Of a stretch of DNA of 64,000 bases, positions 16,695 to 25,428 are shown one piece after another (position 1 is the stretch's first letter; each line of letters starts with the position of its first letter). Source of the stretch: CAZZBK01 sp964387325 (GTDB taxonomy: Bacteria; Planctomycetota; Planctomycetia; Pirellulales; PNKZ01); assembly GCA_964387325.1 (NCBI GenBank), contig CAYLYE010000004.1, forward strand, positions 1 through 64,000, given 5' to 3'. The translations under genes were made by a program, and so were the position numbers. The notes beneath the pieces are model-generated. The model saw only the letters and a program-made list of their open reading frames with translations. It was not told the origin of the DNA and ran no database searches.

Positions 16695-18026
16695 ATGTCT
16701 GCATTGCGAGAAATCCCGGAAGTCGCAGCGCTAACAGCGCCGCGCGGGGTGATTCGCATTCCGCCCGAGACCGACGTGCCGCTGACATCGCGCGTGCGGC
16801 AACTCGTCGACACCCCCGAGTTCCGCCGACTGGCGCATGTCAGCCAGTTGGGACTCGTCTCGCTCGTGTACCCGGCCGCGAATCATTCACGTTTCGAGCA
16901 CTCGCTGGGTGTTTACCGGCTGGCGCTGATGTTCCTGAATCAGCTCTCTTACGACGAACGTTTTACGCAGACGATTCGCGTGGCCGACGCCGAGCTGTTT
17001 CTCGTCGCGGCCTTGCTGCACGACCTGGGACACTGGCCGTTTTGTCATCCGATCGAGGATCTGCACCTTGCCAGCGTGCCGTCACACGAGCTGTTTGCGA
17101 ACTCATTTCTACTCGAAGGAGAAATTGCCGACGCCTTGCGTGGCGACTGGGGCATTAACCCGCGCGACGTCGTGGCCCTGCTGAGCGAGAAGCCTCGCAC
17201 GCCTCGAGCCAAAATCCTCGCCAGCTTGCTCTCCGGGCCGATCGACATCGATAAAATGGATTATCTGGCGCGCGACAGCTTGCATGCCGGCGTCCCGTAC
17301 GGTCGCAATTTCGACCAGAGTCGGCTGCTCAGTAGTCTGTGCCTGAACCAGGCTGGCGACGCCCTGGCGATCACCGACAAGGGGAAGACCGCCGCCGAGA
17401 TGATGGTCTTTGCCCGCTATGTCATGTTCAGCGAGGTGTACTGGCACCATACGGTCCGCGCCGCGACGGCCATGCTGCAACGGGCCTTTTACCTGCTTCA
17501 CGAGTTGGTCGATCCCGATACCTTGTTCCGCCTGCACGACCAGCAGTTGGTCGACGAGTTGCGACACGTGGCCGATCGTTCGCCTGCCCGCGACTTGCTC
17601 GATGGCCTGTTCGGCTCGACGCGGCGGCTCTACAAGCGGGTCGCACAATACAGCATTTTCGAAGAGCGACCGCTGTACGATCGACTGGCGCGGCGACCGT
17701 ATCCGTGGCTGGTCGCGTGTTGCGAGCGGCTCGCCCAACGGCTGAGTGCGTCGTTGGGTCGGATCGTTGCGCCGCACGAATTATTGCTCGACGCACCGCC
17801 GATCGAGCGTGAAGTTGAATTCAACGTCGAGGTTTATTTCAGCAAGACGGGCCAATATCGGCCACTGGTCGATGTCTCGCCTGTGGTGCGAACACTGGCC
17901 CAAGAACAATTCGACGATTACGTCAAGCGGGTGCGGTTGTTCGCGTCTCCAGCGCTGGCCGAGATGTTGCGGCAGCGACCCGACGTCAGCGAGCTGTTGG
18001 CCATCGCCATCGACCAGACCGGCTGA
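16695..18026 (+). CDS. HD-domain phosphohydrolase (dNTPase-like)
   Basis: The 443-residue product has the complete HD superfamily set: His in SRFEHSLGVYRLA (near residue 62), His-Asp in LLHDLGHWPFCH (near 112), and a distal Asp in DIDKMDYLARD (near 186). The sequence between and after these resembles the SAMHD1/YwfO type dNTP triphosphohydrolases. A role in dNTP or nucleotide breakdown is likely. No partner gene is close. Start ATG 16695; the previous gene is divergent, 250 bp away. Confidence 0.9.
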   Translation: MSALREIPEVAALTAPRGVIRIPPETDVPLTSRVRQLVDTPEFRRLAHVSQLGLVSLVYPAANHSRFEHSLGVYRLALMFLNQLSYDERFTQTIRVADAELFLVAALLHDLGHWPFCHPIEDLHLASVPSHELFANSFLLEGEIADALRGDWGINPRDVVALLSEKPRTPRAKILASLLSGPIDIDKMDYLARDSLHAGVPYGRNFDQSRLLSSLCLNQAGDALAITDKGKTAAEMMVFARYVMFSEVYWHHTVRAATAMLQRAFYLLHELVDPDTLFRLHDQQLVDELRHVADRSPARDLLDGLFGSTRRLYKRVAQYSIFEERPLYDRLARRPYPWLVACCERLAQRLSASLGRIVAPHELLLDAPPIEREVEFNVEVYFSKTGQYRPLVDVSPVVRTLAQEQFDDYVKRVRLFASPALAEMLRQRPDVSELLAIAIDQTG

Positions 18027-18131
18027 GTCCCCGACGGGAGCCTGATCTTTTTGCTTTATTCGGGCCTGTCGGGACGTTAAATTAGCGATCCCCGACGGAT
18101 TCGGTTTCTCCAGTCAGTTCATCGCGAGAGA

Positions 18132-19712
18132 ATGGTCACCATGAGCAGAGTTCGATTGTTTTCGGCCCGCGCTGTGATTGCAGCCGTGTTGCTGGTCGGC
18201 GGCACACTCGCCCAGGCCGACGTCAAGGTATCGCAACTTTTCACGCCGCACATGGTCTTGCAGCGCGAGATGGCGAACCCCGTCTGGGGCACCGCCGCGC
18301 CGGGCGAACAGGTGACCGTCTCGATCGCCGATCAGAAGCACTCAGCCACCGCCGGCGCCGACGGCAAGTGGCGCGTCAAGTTGAGCCCGCTCCAAGTGGG
18401 CGGCCCGCTCACGCTGACGATCAAGGGTAACAACACCATCACGATCGACGACGTACTGGTGGGCGAGGTGTGGGTCTGCGCCGGACAGTCGAACATGCAG
18501 TGGTCGGTCAAGCAGGCAAATGACCCTGACCTGGAAATCGCGACGGCGAATTACCCCAAGATCCGCCTCATCACGGTGCCACAGGTCGGCACCCAAGAGC
18601 CGCAAGACAATTTCAAAGGCGAGTGGTCCGTCTGCTCTCCAGAGACCGTCGGAGAATTCTCGGCCGTCGGATTTTTCTTCGGCCGACAACTCAATCAGAT
18701 GTTGAATGTGCCCATCGGTTTGATCGACAACTCGTGGGGGGGCTCGGCCTGCGAAGCGTGGGTCAATCGCAGCGTACTCGCGGCCGACAAGCAGTATGCT
18801 CCACTGCTGGCTCGCTGGGCTGACACGGAAAAAACCTTCGATCTGGACAAGGCCAAGGCGGCATTTGAGCAGCAATTGGCCGACTGGAAGGCCAAGGCAG
18901 CCGAGGCGAAGCAGGCCGGCAAGCCGGCGCCGCTACCGCCACGCGGACCGAACAACCCGCTCGCAGGCAACGCTCGCCCGGGCAACCTGTACAACGGCGT
19001 ACTTAAGCCGGTGTTGGGCTTCGGTATCCGCGGCGCGATTTGGTATCAGGGGGAGAGCAATGCCGGTCGAGCCTATCAGTATCGCCATTTGTTCCCGCTG
19101 ATGATCCAATCATGGCGCGATGAGTGGGCGCAAGGTGACTTCCCGTTCTACTGGGTCCAACTGGCCGACTACCTCGCCGAGAAAGAAAAGCCCGAGGACA
19201 GCTCGTGGGCCGAACTGCGTGAAGCTCAGACGATGACCTTGTCGAAACTCAAGAACACGGGCGAAGCGGTGATCATCGATCTGGGCGAGGCGAACGACAT
19301 CCATCCGCGCAACAAGCAGGATGTCGCCAAGCGCTTGGTGCGTTGGGCCCTGGCCAAGGATTACGGCGTGCAGGTGCCGTATCAGAGCCCGACCTATAAG
19401 TCGAGCGCGGTCAAGGACGGCAAGATCATTCTGTCCTTCGATCATGTCGGCAGCGGACTCAAGACGCACGATTACGGCAGCGTCCGCGGCTTTGCGATTG
19501 CCGGCGAAGACAAAGCCTTTGTCTGGGCCACGGCCACCATCCTGCCCAACAATCAGATCGAAGTCTCGAGTCCCGCGGTCAAGCAGCCCGTGGCCATCCG
19601 ATACGGTTGGGCTGACAACCCCGTGTGCAATGTGCGTAGCCGCGATGGCCTGCCGCTGACACCGTTTCGGACCGACGATTGGCCGGGCATCACGGCCGAC
19701 AAAGTGCAGTAA
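18132..19712 (+). CDS. Secreted sialate O-acetylesterase (SGNH hydrolase)
   Basis: The 526-residue product has a signal peptide (VIAAVLLVGGTLAQA) and a beta-sandwich with MVLQREMANPVWG. The SGNH block I serine is in VWVCAGQSNMQWSV. Other family landmarks are GFFFGRQLNQ, IWYQGESNAG and the C-terminal catalytic Asp-His in NDIHPRNKQDVAKRL. The enzyme removes acetyl esters from sugars such as sialic acids or polysaccharides, outside the cytoplasm. A second ATG lies 9 bases downstream (18141). It opens a same-strand run with NIPSNAP and DUF1080 genes. Confidence 0.92.
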   Translation: MVTMSRVRLFSARAVIAAVLLVGGTLAQADVKVSQLFTPHMVLQREMANPVWGTAAPGEQVTVSIADQKHSATAGADGKWRVKLSPLQVGGPLTLTIKGNNTITIDDVLVGEVWVCAGQSNMQWSVKQANDPDLEIATANYPKIRLITVPQVGTQEPQDNFKGEWSVCSPETVGEFSAVGFFFGRQLNQMLNVPIGLIDNSWGGSACEAWVNRSVLAADKQYAPLLARWADTEKTFDLDKAKAAFEQQLADWKAKAAEAKQAGKPAPLPPRGPNNPLAGNARPGNLYNGVLKPVLGFGIRGAIWYQGESNAGRAYQYRHLFPLMIQSWRDEWAQGDFPFYWVQLADYLAEKEKPEDSSWAELREAQTMTLSKLKNTGEAVIIDLGEANDIHPRNKQDVAKRLVRWALAKDYGVQVPYQSPTYKSSAVKDGKIILSFDHVGSGLKTHDYGSVRGFAIAGEDKAFVWATATILPNNQIEVSSPAVKQPVAIRYGWADNPVCNVRSRDGLPLTPFRTDDWPGITADKVQ

Positions 19713-19753
19713 CTCGAATCGCTATTTCAACGACTCAAGCCAAGGATCATACC

Positions 19754-20518
19754 ATGATGAAAATCGGTCAAATACTCACGGGACTACTCATGTTTGCCGC
19801 CAACATAGCTGATGCCGCCGACGCGCCGGCTCGGGTCTTTGAGATGCGCGTTTACTATGCGGCCCCCGGCAAGCTCGACGAGTTGAACGCGCGGTTTCGC
19901 GATCACACACTCAAGCTGTTCGAGAAGCACGGCATTACGAACATCGCTTATTTCACACCGATCGAGAACCCCGAGAGTCAGTTGATCTACTGGCTTTCGT
20001 ATCCGAGCCGCGAGGCGCGTGCCGCGTCGTGGAAGGCGTTCATGGCCGACCCCGATTGGCAGGCGGCGTACAAAAAGTCGGAAGTGAATGGCAAGCTGGT
20101 CGCGAAAGTTGAATCGCGATTCATGACCATGACCGATTACTCGAAAGATCCCAAGCCGGGCAGCGACGGCGAGCGGATCTTCGAGCTGCGCACTTACACG
20201 ACCACTCCGGGCAACCTGGAGGGGCTCAATGCCCGGTTCCGCAATCACACCTGCAAGCTGTTCGAGAAGCACGGCATGACGAACCTCGTCTACTGGACAC
20301 TGATGAGCGATCAGCCGGGGGCCGACAACACGCTCGTCTACCTGCTCGCCCATAAGAGCGTCGATGCCGCCAAAGCGTCGTTCGGCGCATTCCGCCAAGA
20401 TCCCGACTGGCTCAAAGCTCGCGAGGCAAGCGAGCAGAAGGCCGGAGGCTCGCTGACCGTCAAAGACGGGGTCAAGTCGCAGTTCCTCAAGGCGGTCGAT
20501 TACTCACCCATCAAGTAG
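19754..20518 (+). CDS. Secreted protein with two NIPSNAP domains
   Basis: From ATG 19754 the product has 254 residues: a signal peptide (MMKIGQILTGLLMFAANIADA) and two tandem ferredoxin-like NIPSNAP repeats. Each begins FEMRVYYAAPGKLDELNARF or FELRTYTTTPGNLEGLNARF and contains CKLFEKHGMTN or LKLFEKHGITN. The catalytic role of the family is unknown. In planctomycetes it is often near secreted carbohydrate-active genes, as here. It lies 41 bp after the esterase gene and 12 bp before a DUF1080 gene, so co-transcription is likely. Confidence 0.92.
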   Translation: MMKIGQILTGLLMFAANIADAADAPARVFEMRVYYAAPGKLDELNARFRDHTLKLFEKHGITNIAYFTPIENPESQLIYWLSYPSREARAASWKAFMADPDWQAAYKKSEVNGKLVAKVESRFMTMTDYSKDPKPGSDGERIFELRTYTTTPGNLEGLNARFRNHTCKLFEKHGMTNLVYWTLMSDQPGADNTLVYLLAHKSVDAAKASFGAFRQDPDWLKAREASEQKAGGSLTVKDGVKSQFLKAVDYSPIK

Positions 20519-20530
20519 TGTGATCTGTTT

Positions 20531-21232
20531 ATGTCGTATTGGATTTTGACGATCCGTGCCTGGCGAGCAGCGCAGGTCTTTCTTGCGCTGCTCGTCATGG
20601 GTCCCCTCGTGTCTTCGGTCGCGGCCGACGAGACGTTTGTCGAATTGTTCGCCGCTGGCTCGCTGAGCGGCTGGGTTGAAGAGCAGCACGAGTTTTTCAA
20701 GGCCAAGCATCCCCATGCCAACACATGGTCGGTTAAGGACGGTGTCGTGCATTGCGATGGCTCGCTCGGCAACTGCGGTTTCTTGCGCTATGATCGCAAG
20801 CTGTGCGACTTTGTCCTACGGCTCGAATTTCGCATGGCCGGAAAATGCAACAGCGGCGTCGGCATTCGCGCCGCGGTACCGTACACAACGCTCAAGCCGA
20901 ACACGCTGCCGTCGAACGTCGGGCTCGAGTTCCAAATCGCCGACGATCCCCAAGAGCCGATCAGTAAACAATCGAGCGGCGCTTTTTACGGCAGACACCC
21001 ACCGCTGAATCGCGCCATTCTTCCCGGGGGCGAATGGAACGAGCTCGAGCTCGAATGCCGCGGGTCGAAAATTCGCGCGACGCTCAACGGTCACTTGGTG
21101 CAAGACGTCGATACGAGTGCGGTCGAGGCACTCCGCGATCGGCCGCCGTGTGGGTACCTGTCGTTGCAAAATCACGGCCACGACATCGACTTTCGCCGCG
21201 TGCGATTGAAGGTGATCGAGTCACGCTATTGA
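20531..21232 (+). CDS. Secreted DUF1080 protein (3-keto-disaccharide hydrolase-like)
   Basis: The 233-residue product has a signal peptide (VFLALLVMGPLVSSVAADE) followed by one concanavalin-like jelly-roll domain. Landmarks of DUF1080 are FVELFAAGSLSGWVE, WSVKDGVVHCDG, the KCNSGVGIRA segment and GYLSLQNHGHDIDFR. Known members include 3-keto-glycoside hydrolases. It starts 12 bp after the NIPSNAP gene in the same presumed operon and is probably the last gene of it. A second DUF1080 gene sits at 39723-40355. Confidence 0.9.
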   Translation: MSYWILTIRAWRAAQVFLALLVMGPLVSSVAADETFVELFAAGSLSGWVEEQHEFFKAKHPHANTWSVKDGVVHCDGSLGNCGFLRYDRKLCDFVLRLEFRMAGKCNSGVGIRAAVPYTTLKPNTLPSNVGLEFQIADDPQEPISKQSSGAFYGRHPPLNRAILPGGEWNELELECRGSKIRATLNGHLVQDVDTSAVEALRDRPPCGYLSLQNHGHDIDFRRVRLKVIESRY

Positions 21233-21324
21233 TCCTCAGCTAAATTGCTAAACTAGGCCGAGTAACGCGAGGCCGGTATTTCCGGACTCCCGCTGGTCGT
21301 CCTGTAAAGTTCATGATCTGAACC

Positions 21325-21636
21325 TCAATCGCTGAGCGAACGAATGAATTCGAGCGTGAAAATGCCCGTGTCGTGACCATCGCTGAATTCGAGCGAGTAG
21401 GCGTAATTACCCATCGGTTTCATCCCCAGTAGCCGTAGGGGTTGCGCCTCGGCCGCGCTCAACACGGGAAGCATATTCATCGCCGGCGGAGGTTGCGAGC
21501 GTTTTTCTCGACAGGTGGCGCAGGGACACTCTTTACGTAGTCGATCGACGCGAATCGACTGCTCGACGCCGTCGCTCCAAGTGATTTGCAGCTCTTGATT
21601 GGCATTCAAGGCGAGCTTGGTGGGTTGCGCGTTCAT
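21325..21636 (-). CDS. DUF971-domain protein
   Basis: The 103-residue product matches the DUF971 / gamma-butyrobetaine hydroxylase N-terminal-like fold: an N-terminal ITWSDGVEQSIRVDRLRKEC, a CPCATCREK zinc-type cluster and the C-terminal GNYAYSLEFSDGHDTGIFTL. Family members are small, often linked with Fe-S or Mrp proteins. Its ATG overlaps the stop of the upstream purine nucleoside phosphorylase gene by four bases (ATGA at 21633-21636), so the two are translationally coupled. Confidence 0.9.
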   Translation of the reverse strand: MNAQPTKLALNANQELQITWSDGVEQSIRVDRLRKECPCATCREKRSQPPPAMNMLPVLSAAEAQPLRLLGMKPMGNYAYSLEFSDGHDTGIFTLEFIRSLSD

Positions 21637-22463
21637 CGACCGGACTCCTCGCGGATCACGCCGCGAATGATGCGACGTACTTTATCGGCCGATCGTTCGA
21701 CGACCGCGACCACATCTTCGCCTTTGACCTCGCCGAGCGACTCGGGCGTGCAGACGTTGCTGACGATCGACAGCCCGAGCACCTGCATCGAGGCATGGAC
21801 CGCGACGATCACTTCGTTGACGGTCGACATGCCCACCAGATCGCCGCCAACGAGCCGTAAGAAACGGTACTCGGCGCGAGGCTCGTAGTTGGGGCCACGA
21901 ACGCCGACGTAGACACCACGATGCGCGACGAAGTTTTCGCGCCGCGCAATTGCCAAGGCACGCTGCACGAGTGAGTGCGTGTAGGGTTGCGACATGTCGG
22001 GAAAGCGTGGCCCCAGGCGATCGTCGTTCACTCCGACCAGGGGATTATCGAATGTCAGATTGATGTGATCATCAATGACGACGACATCCCCTTGAGCGAT
22101 TTGCGGGTTGATGCCCCCTGAGGCGTTGGTGACGACGAGCCGTTGCGCGCCAAGGGCCCGCATCACGCGGATGGGAAAGGTGACTTGGCGAAGTGAATAG
22201 CCTTCGTAGGGATGAAAGCGCCCTTGCATGACGAGCACCGGCACCCCCTCGAGCAGCCCGCAAACGAGTTGACCCTTGTGTCCGATGACGGTCGAGACTG
22301 GAAAGTGCGGGATCGAACGGTAGGGCAACACGAGCGGCTGTTCGATGTCGCGAGCCACGCTGCCCAACCCACTACCGAGCACGATACCCCAGCGCGGCGT
22401 GTGAGGCCACCGCTGGGCAATCCATTGGGCGCTCTCGGCGATTTGCTCGAATAGGCCTTCCAT
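21633..22463 (-). CDS. Purine nucleoside phosphorylase (trimeric PNP/MTAP type)
   Basis: From ATG 22463 the product has 276 residues, typical of trimeric PNP. It has VLGSGLGSVA for phosphate, FHPYEGYS, VVTNASGGIN, DHINLTFDNPLVG and the purine-site loop VGMSTVNEVIVA, which usually reads STVPE. It splits purine nucleosides with phosphate into base and ribose-1-phosphate. A GTG at 22508 could add 15 residues; neither start has a clear ribosome site. It is co-transcribed with the downstream DUF971 gene. Confidence 0.92.
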   Translation of the reverse strand: MEGLFEQIAESAQWIAQRWPHTPRWGIVLGSGLGSVARDIEQPLVLPYRSIPHFPVSTVIGHKGQLVCGLLEGVPVLVMQGRFHPYEGYSLRQVTFPIRVMRALGAQRLVVTNASGGINPQIAQGDVVVIDDHINLTFDNPLVGVNDDRLGPRFPDMSQPYTHSLVQRALAIARRENFVAHRGVYVGVRGPNYEPRAEYRFLRLVGGDLVGMSTVNEVIVAVHASMQVLGLSIVSNVCTPESLGEVKGEDVVAVVERSADKVRRIIRGVIREESGR

Positions 22464-22661
22464 TGGCGGCTCGACGAGGTTGCGAAGCTGAGTGAGTTGA
22501 TCCCCCACAAATAATCGTTTCGGCGTGCCGACGCAAGCGGTGAAGACGATCGAGATGGCTCATTTTCTCTGCGAAAGCCATGTTGCCCCAAGGCTGAGTA
22601 GCCCTAGAATGATGAGTCGTTGATGTGGTGAGAGGATCGTTTGACTGGAGCGCCGAGAGCC

Positions 22662-23702
22662 ATGAGTATGGATAACCCCCCGGATCATTCGTATGTGCCT
22701 GCACAAGTGGTCGAGCACGGCTCGCCGCCCCGCTCGAGCCGTTCCAGCGGGCGTTGGTTTCTGGTACTGCTCTTGGTCGTTGCAGCCGGCATGGTGGGGC
22801 TTTTGATTGGACTGGCCGGCTCGGTGGTCACGACCGCCGACACGCACCATGTCGAAGAGAAGTATCACTCGCTCGACAAGCATGCCCGCGACAAGATCGC
22901 GATCATCGCCGTCGAAGGGACGATCATGGAGGGGGATGGCTTCGTCAAGAAACAAATCGATCGGGTTCGAGACGACAAGCACGTCAAAGCTGTCGTGTTG
23001 CGGGTCAATTCGCCGGGCGGGACCGTGACCGGCAGCGACTTTATTTACCATCACCTCGTGAAGCTCCGCCAGGAACGCGAGATTCCGATCATCGTTAGTA
23101 TGGGCTCGCTCGCAGCCAGCGGCGGCTACTATGTGGCCATGGCGGCTGGAGAGACCGACGACATTATCTTTGCCGAGCCGACTTGCTGGACCGGCTCGAT
23201 CGGCGTGGTCATTCCACACTACGATCTCTCGAAGTTGGCCAACGAGCACGGCGTGTTCGAGGACTCGGTGAAGAGTCATCGCTTGAAAGCGATGGGGTCG
23301 CCGCTGTCGAAAATGACCGACGAGGAGCGGAAGATTTTTCAGGAACTCGTCGACGAGAGCTTCAAGAACTTCAAGCAGATCGTCAAGTCGGGGCGGCCCA
23401 AGCTGGACGACGACGAGGTGACTCAGATCGCCACGGGTCAGGTATTTACCGCCGCACAGGCGCAGGAGCACGGCTTGGTCGACAAGATCGGCTTCATTGA
23501 AGCGGCGATCGATCGGGCCTTGGAACTGGCCAAGCTCGACAAAGAGCACACGCGCGTCGTCAAGTATCATCAGCCGATGGGGCTGTTTAGCTCGTTGCTC
23601 GAGTCGCGCGCACCGCAGCGGAGTTTCGATCTGGCGGCGCTCTTAAATCTATCGACGCCACGCGCCTGGTATTTGTTCACTTGGCCGCTCGCGGCGCAGT
23701 AG
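22662..23702 (+). CDS. sppA: Signal peptide peptidase SppA, short (36K) type
   Basis: The 346-residue product has one N-terminal membrane anchor (WFLVLLLVVAAGMVGLLIG) and a single S49 peptidase domain. The nucleophile Ser lies in MGSLAASGGYYVAMAA. The general-base Lys falls in the region of FIYHHLVKLRQER or shortly after, according to alignment. GGTVTGSDF and TGQVFTAAQAQEHGLVD are family landmarks. It digests cleaved signal peptides in the membrane. ATG 22662 is chosen; an in-frame TTG lies at 22641. The 3' neighbour converges. Confidence 0.9.
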   Translation: MSMDNPPDHSYVPAQVVEHGSPPRSSRSSGRWFLVLLLVVAAGMVGLLIGLAGSVVTTADTHHVEEKYHSLDKHARDKIAIIAVEGTIMEGDGFVKKQIDRVRDDKHVKAVVLRVNSPGGTVTGSDFIYHHLVKLRQEREIPIIVSMGSLAASGGYYVAMAAGETDDIIFAEPTCWTGSIGVVIPHYDLSKLANEHGVFEDSVKSHRLKAMGSPLSKMTDEERKIFQELVDESFKNFKQIVKSGRPKLDDDEVTQIATGQVFTAAQAQEHGLVDKIGFIEAAIDRALELAKLDKEHTRVVKYHQPMGLFSSLLESRAPQRSFDLAALLNLSTPRAWYLFTWPLAAQ

Positions 23703-23726
23703 CCTACGCCGGCGAGCTCGAGTGAT

Positions 23727-24140
23727 TTACCACACACCCCAGGTGGGGCGCGTGGTGGGGACCAGTACGGCCCCGGCGCCGCTCGCCGACCATTGATTGG
23801 GATCGCGCGTGTTGCTTGTCCAACTCGGCGAATAGGTGCTGCTGAATGGCGTGACGTTGGCCGTCGGCCGTGCCAGGCTCACTCCGAACCACTCACGCGC
23901 CGCCATGCGATGCATCATCTGCTGCGTCTCAAATTCCGCCTTGCGACGCACGGCCAACTCGGGGCTGTAACGCTGCCGAAGCTCTTGATCGTAGAACCAC
24001 ATCTCGGGCGTGGGGGTGATGTTCGTCGGTACGGTGGTCGCACCGGGGGCACTCCGCACGGGTCGCGCCGCGGGTTGCTGGGCATGGACACTGACCGCCA
24101 TCGAGGTGGCCAACAGAAAATTCAAGACGCGGCGCTGCAT
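23727..24140 (-). CDS. Small secreted protein of unknown function
   Basis: The 137-residue product has a signal peptide (RVLNFLLATSMAVSVHAQQ). The mature domain is Thr/Pro/Trp-rich, with MWFYDQELRQRYSPELAVRRKAEF, a short predicted helix, then a low-complexity tail ending TTRPTWGVW. No family is recognised. It lies directly downstream of a TadE-type gene on the same strand, 154 bp away, with two hairpins in the gap. It might be an accessory factor of that locus, but this rests only on position. Confidence 0.6.
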   Translation of the reverse strand: MQRRVLNFLLATSMAVSVHAQQPAARPVRSAPGATTVPTNITPTPEMWFYDQELRQRYSPELAVRRKAEFETQQMMHRMAAREWFGVSLARPTANVTPFSSTYSPSWTSNTRDPNQWSASGAGAVLVPTTRPTWGVW

Positions 24141-24257
24141 GACACGGCTCCGACACGAAAGATGTTTTGATGTGGTCGAGGCGGCTGGATCAGCGCCTCC
24201 TGCTGATCTCTTCGTCGAGTGACGGTCATGCGGATGAGAGAATCTGTACCGATTCTA

Positions 24258-24290
24258 AGGGCTCTGCCAGCCCTCGCTGCCATTGGCAGC
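24258..24290. repeat. Tandem double hairpin
   Basis: Two adjacent perfect hairpins are visible: AGGGCT-CTGCC-AGCCCT (24258-24274) and GCTGCC-ATT-GGCAGC (24276-24290). They follow the stop of the minus-strand TadE gene and may terminate it, though no T-run follows. The two-hairpin layout resembles the element at 15448-15498. Confidence 0.6.
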
Positions 24291-24294
24291 AATG

Positions 24295-24810
24295 TCACTC
24301 GACCGGGGCCATCGCGCCGGCCGTATAGGATCGGCCCACGAGCGTGAAGCCCCAATTGACGAGCAGATCGGGGAGCGTTTGCGACTGCCAGACCGACGAC
24401 GACCCACTCGGACGCAACGACACTTCGATCGTCACGCGAGTCTCAGTGGGGCTTAGAGCCAGCGCGGGCGCCGAAATCGAGGCCGGCACACTGCCATTGA
24501 TGACCACGTCGGACATGCCCGAGGTTTCGATCCGGACGTCCGCGTCGGTCGTCGAGCTATTGATGAGCATCTGATGCAAGGCGAGCGTGTTGTTGATCGC
24601 GGCCAGCACGGCGGTCGTGTCGCCGCCGCGGGCCGCGACCCGCACTCCCTCTTGGGCCGCCGTGGAGATCGTGTTTTCGATCTGCAACAACAACCCGAAC
24701 TCGATGATCGCGAACAGCAGCGTGAGCAGCAGTGGAATGATGAACAGCAGCTGGATCGACTGCACGCCGCGTCGCGAGAGACGAACATGTTTTTCGGTCA
24801 AAGCAATCAT
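24295..24810 (-). CDS. TadE-like pseudopilin (variant cleavage motif)
   Basis: The 171-residue product has a short basic N-terminus, then RRGVQSIQLLFIIPLLLTLL and IEFGLLLQIENTISTAAQEG, the TadE hydrophobic N-terminal helix. A soluble C-terminal domain follows. TadE proteins are pilin-like minor components of Tad (Flp) systems, processed by a prepilin peptidase after Gly in RRG. The Glu usually found five residues after the cut is Gln here. It is divergent to another TadE gene 111 bp away, suggesting a shared control region. Confidence 0.82.
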   Translation of the reverse strand: MIALTEKHVRLSRRGVQSIQLLFIIPLLLTLLFAIIEFGLLLQIENTISTAAQEGVRVAARGGDTTAVLAAINNTLALHQMLINSSTTDADVRIETSGMSDVVINGSVPASISAPALALSPTETRVTIEVSLRPSGSSSVWQSQTLPDLLVNWGFTLVGRSYTAGAMAPVE

Positions 24811-24921
24811 TCAAGTCCCGGCTGGAACAGGTTTTTTCGATCCATGATGGGAGAACATTCCGTGTTTCAAAATCAGAATACTCGAAATGCGGTCATTGGG
24901 GTAAACTCAGTGTAGCAAATC

Positions 24922-25428
24922 ATGTCTGTCTATCGACCACGAAATCATCGTCACGCGCGGCACGGCATCCAGGCGTTGGAGTTGCTGATCGTCGTGCCAT
25001 TGCTGACGATCTTGTTGCTGGCCGTGGTCGAGTTTGGCTTGATCTATCTGAATTTACGGCATCTGGCGTTCGCCAGTCGAACCGGTACGAAGATCGCCGC
25101 CGAACAGGCCAGTTTCGATATCACGCTCATTAAAACCGAGGTGGATCGTCATCTGCGTTCGGCCGGTTTGTTGTCGAACTCACAGGTGGTCGTGCTCGAA
25201 CACAACGTGGGGGGCACTTATACCCAAATATCGAGCAATCCGTCGATCACTTGCCCGTTGCCGACCATTGCCCTACCGGATGCGACCGTCGTGCCCGAGG
25301 GGTGTGTGCGTGTGACGGTCTGTGTGACGGTGAATGTGCTGACGCCGGATCTGCTGGCGACCTTTGGTTTATCGCTCGCGAGTCGTCAAGCGACGGAATC
25401 GACTCTTTTTGTGTACGAGGCGTTGTGA
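24922..25428 (+). CDS. TadE-like pseudopilin
   Basis: The 168-residue product begins with basic residues and RHGIQALELLIVVPLLTILL followed by VVEFGLIYLNLRHLAFASRTG, the TadE signature, including Glu at +5 after the Gly. A soluble domain with one short Cys-containing segment (SITCPLP) follows. The product would be inserted in the inner membrane and assembled with the Tad apparatus. Its stop TGA overlaps the GTG start of the next gene (GTGA), so the pair is probably coupled. Confidence 0.87.
   Translation: MSVYRPRNHRHARHGIQALELLIVVPLLTILLLAVVEFGLIYLNLRHLAFASRTGTKIAAEQASFDITLIKTEVDRHLRSAGLLSNSQVVVLEHNVGGTYTQISSNPSITCPLPTIALPDATVVPEGCVRVTVCVTVNVLTPDLLATFGLSLASRQATESTLFVYEAL

Noticed and set aside
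22560..23570. A 336-codon minus-strand frame opposite sppA
   Set aside because: SppA on the plus strand has catalytic motifs and a membrane anchor; the opposite frame has none.
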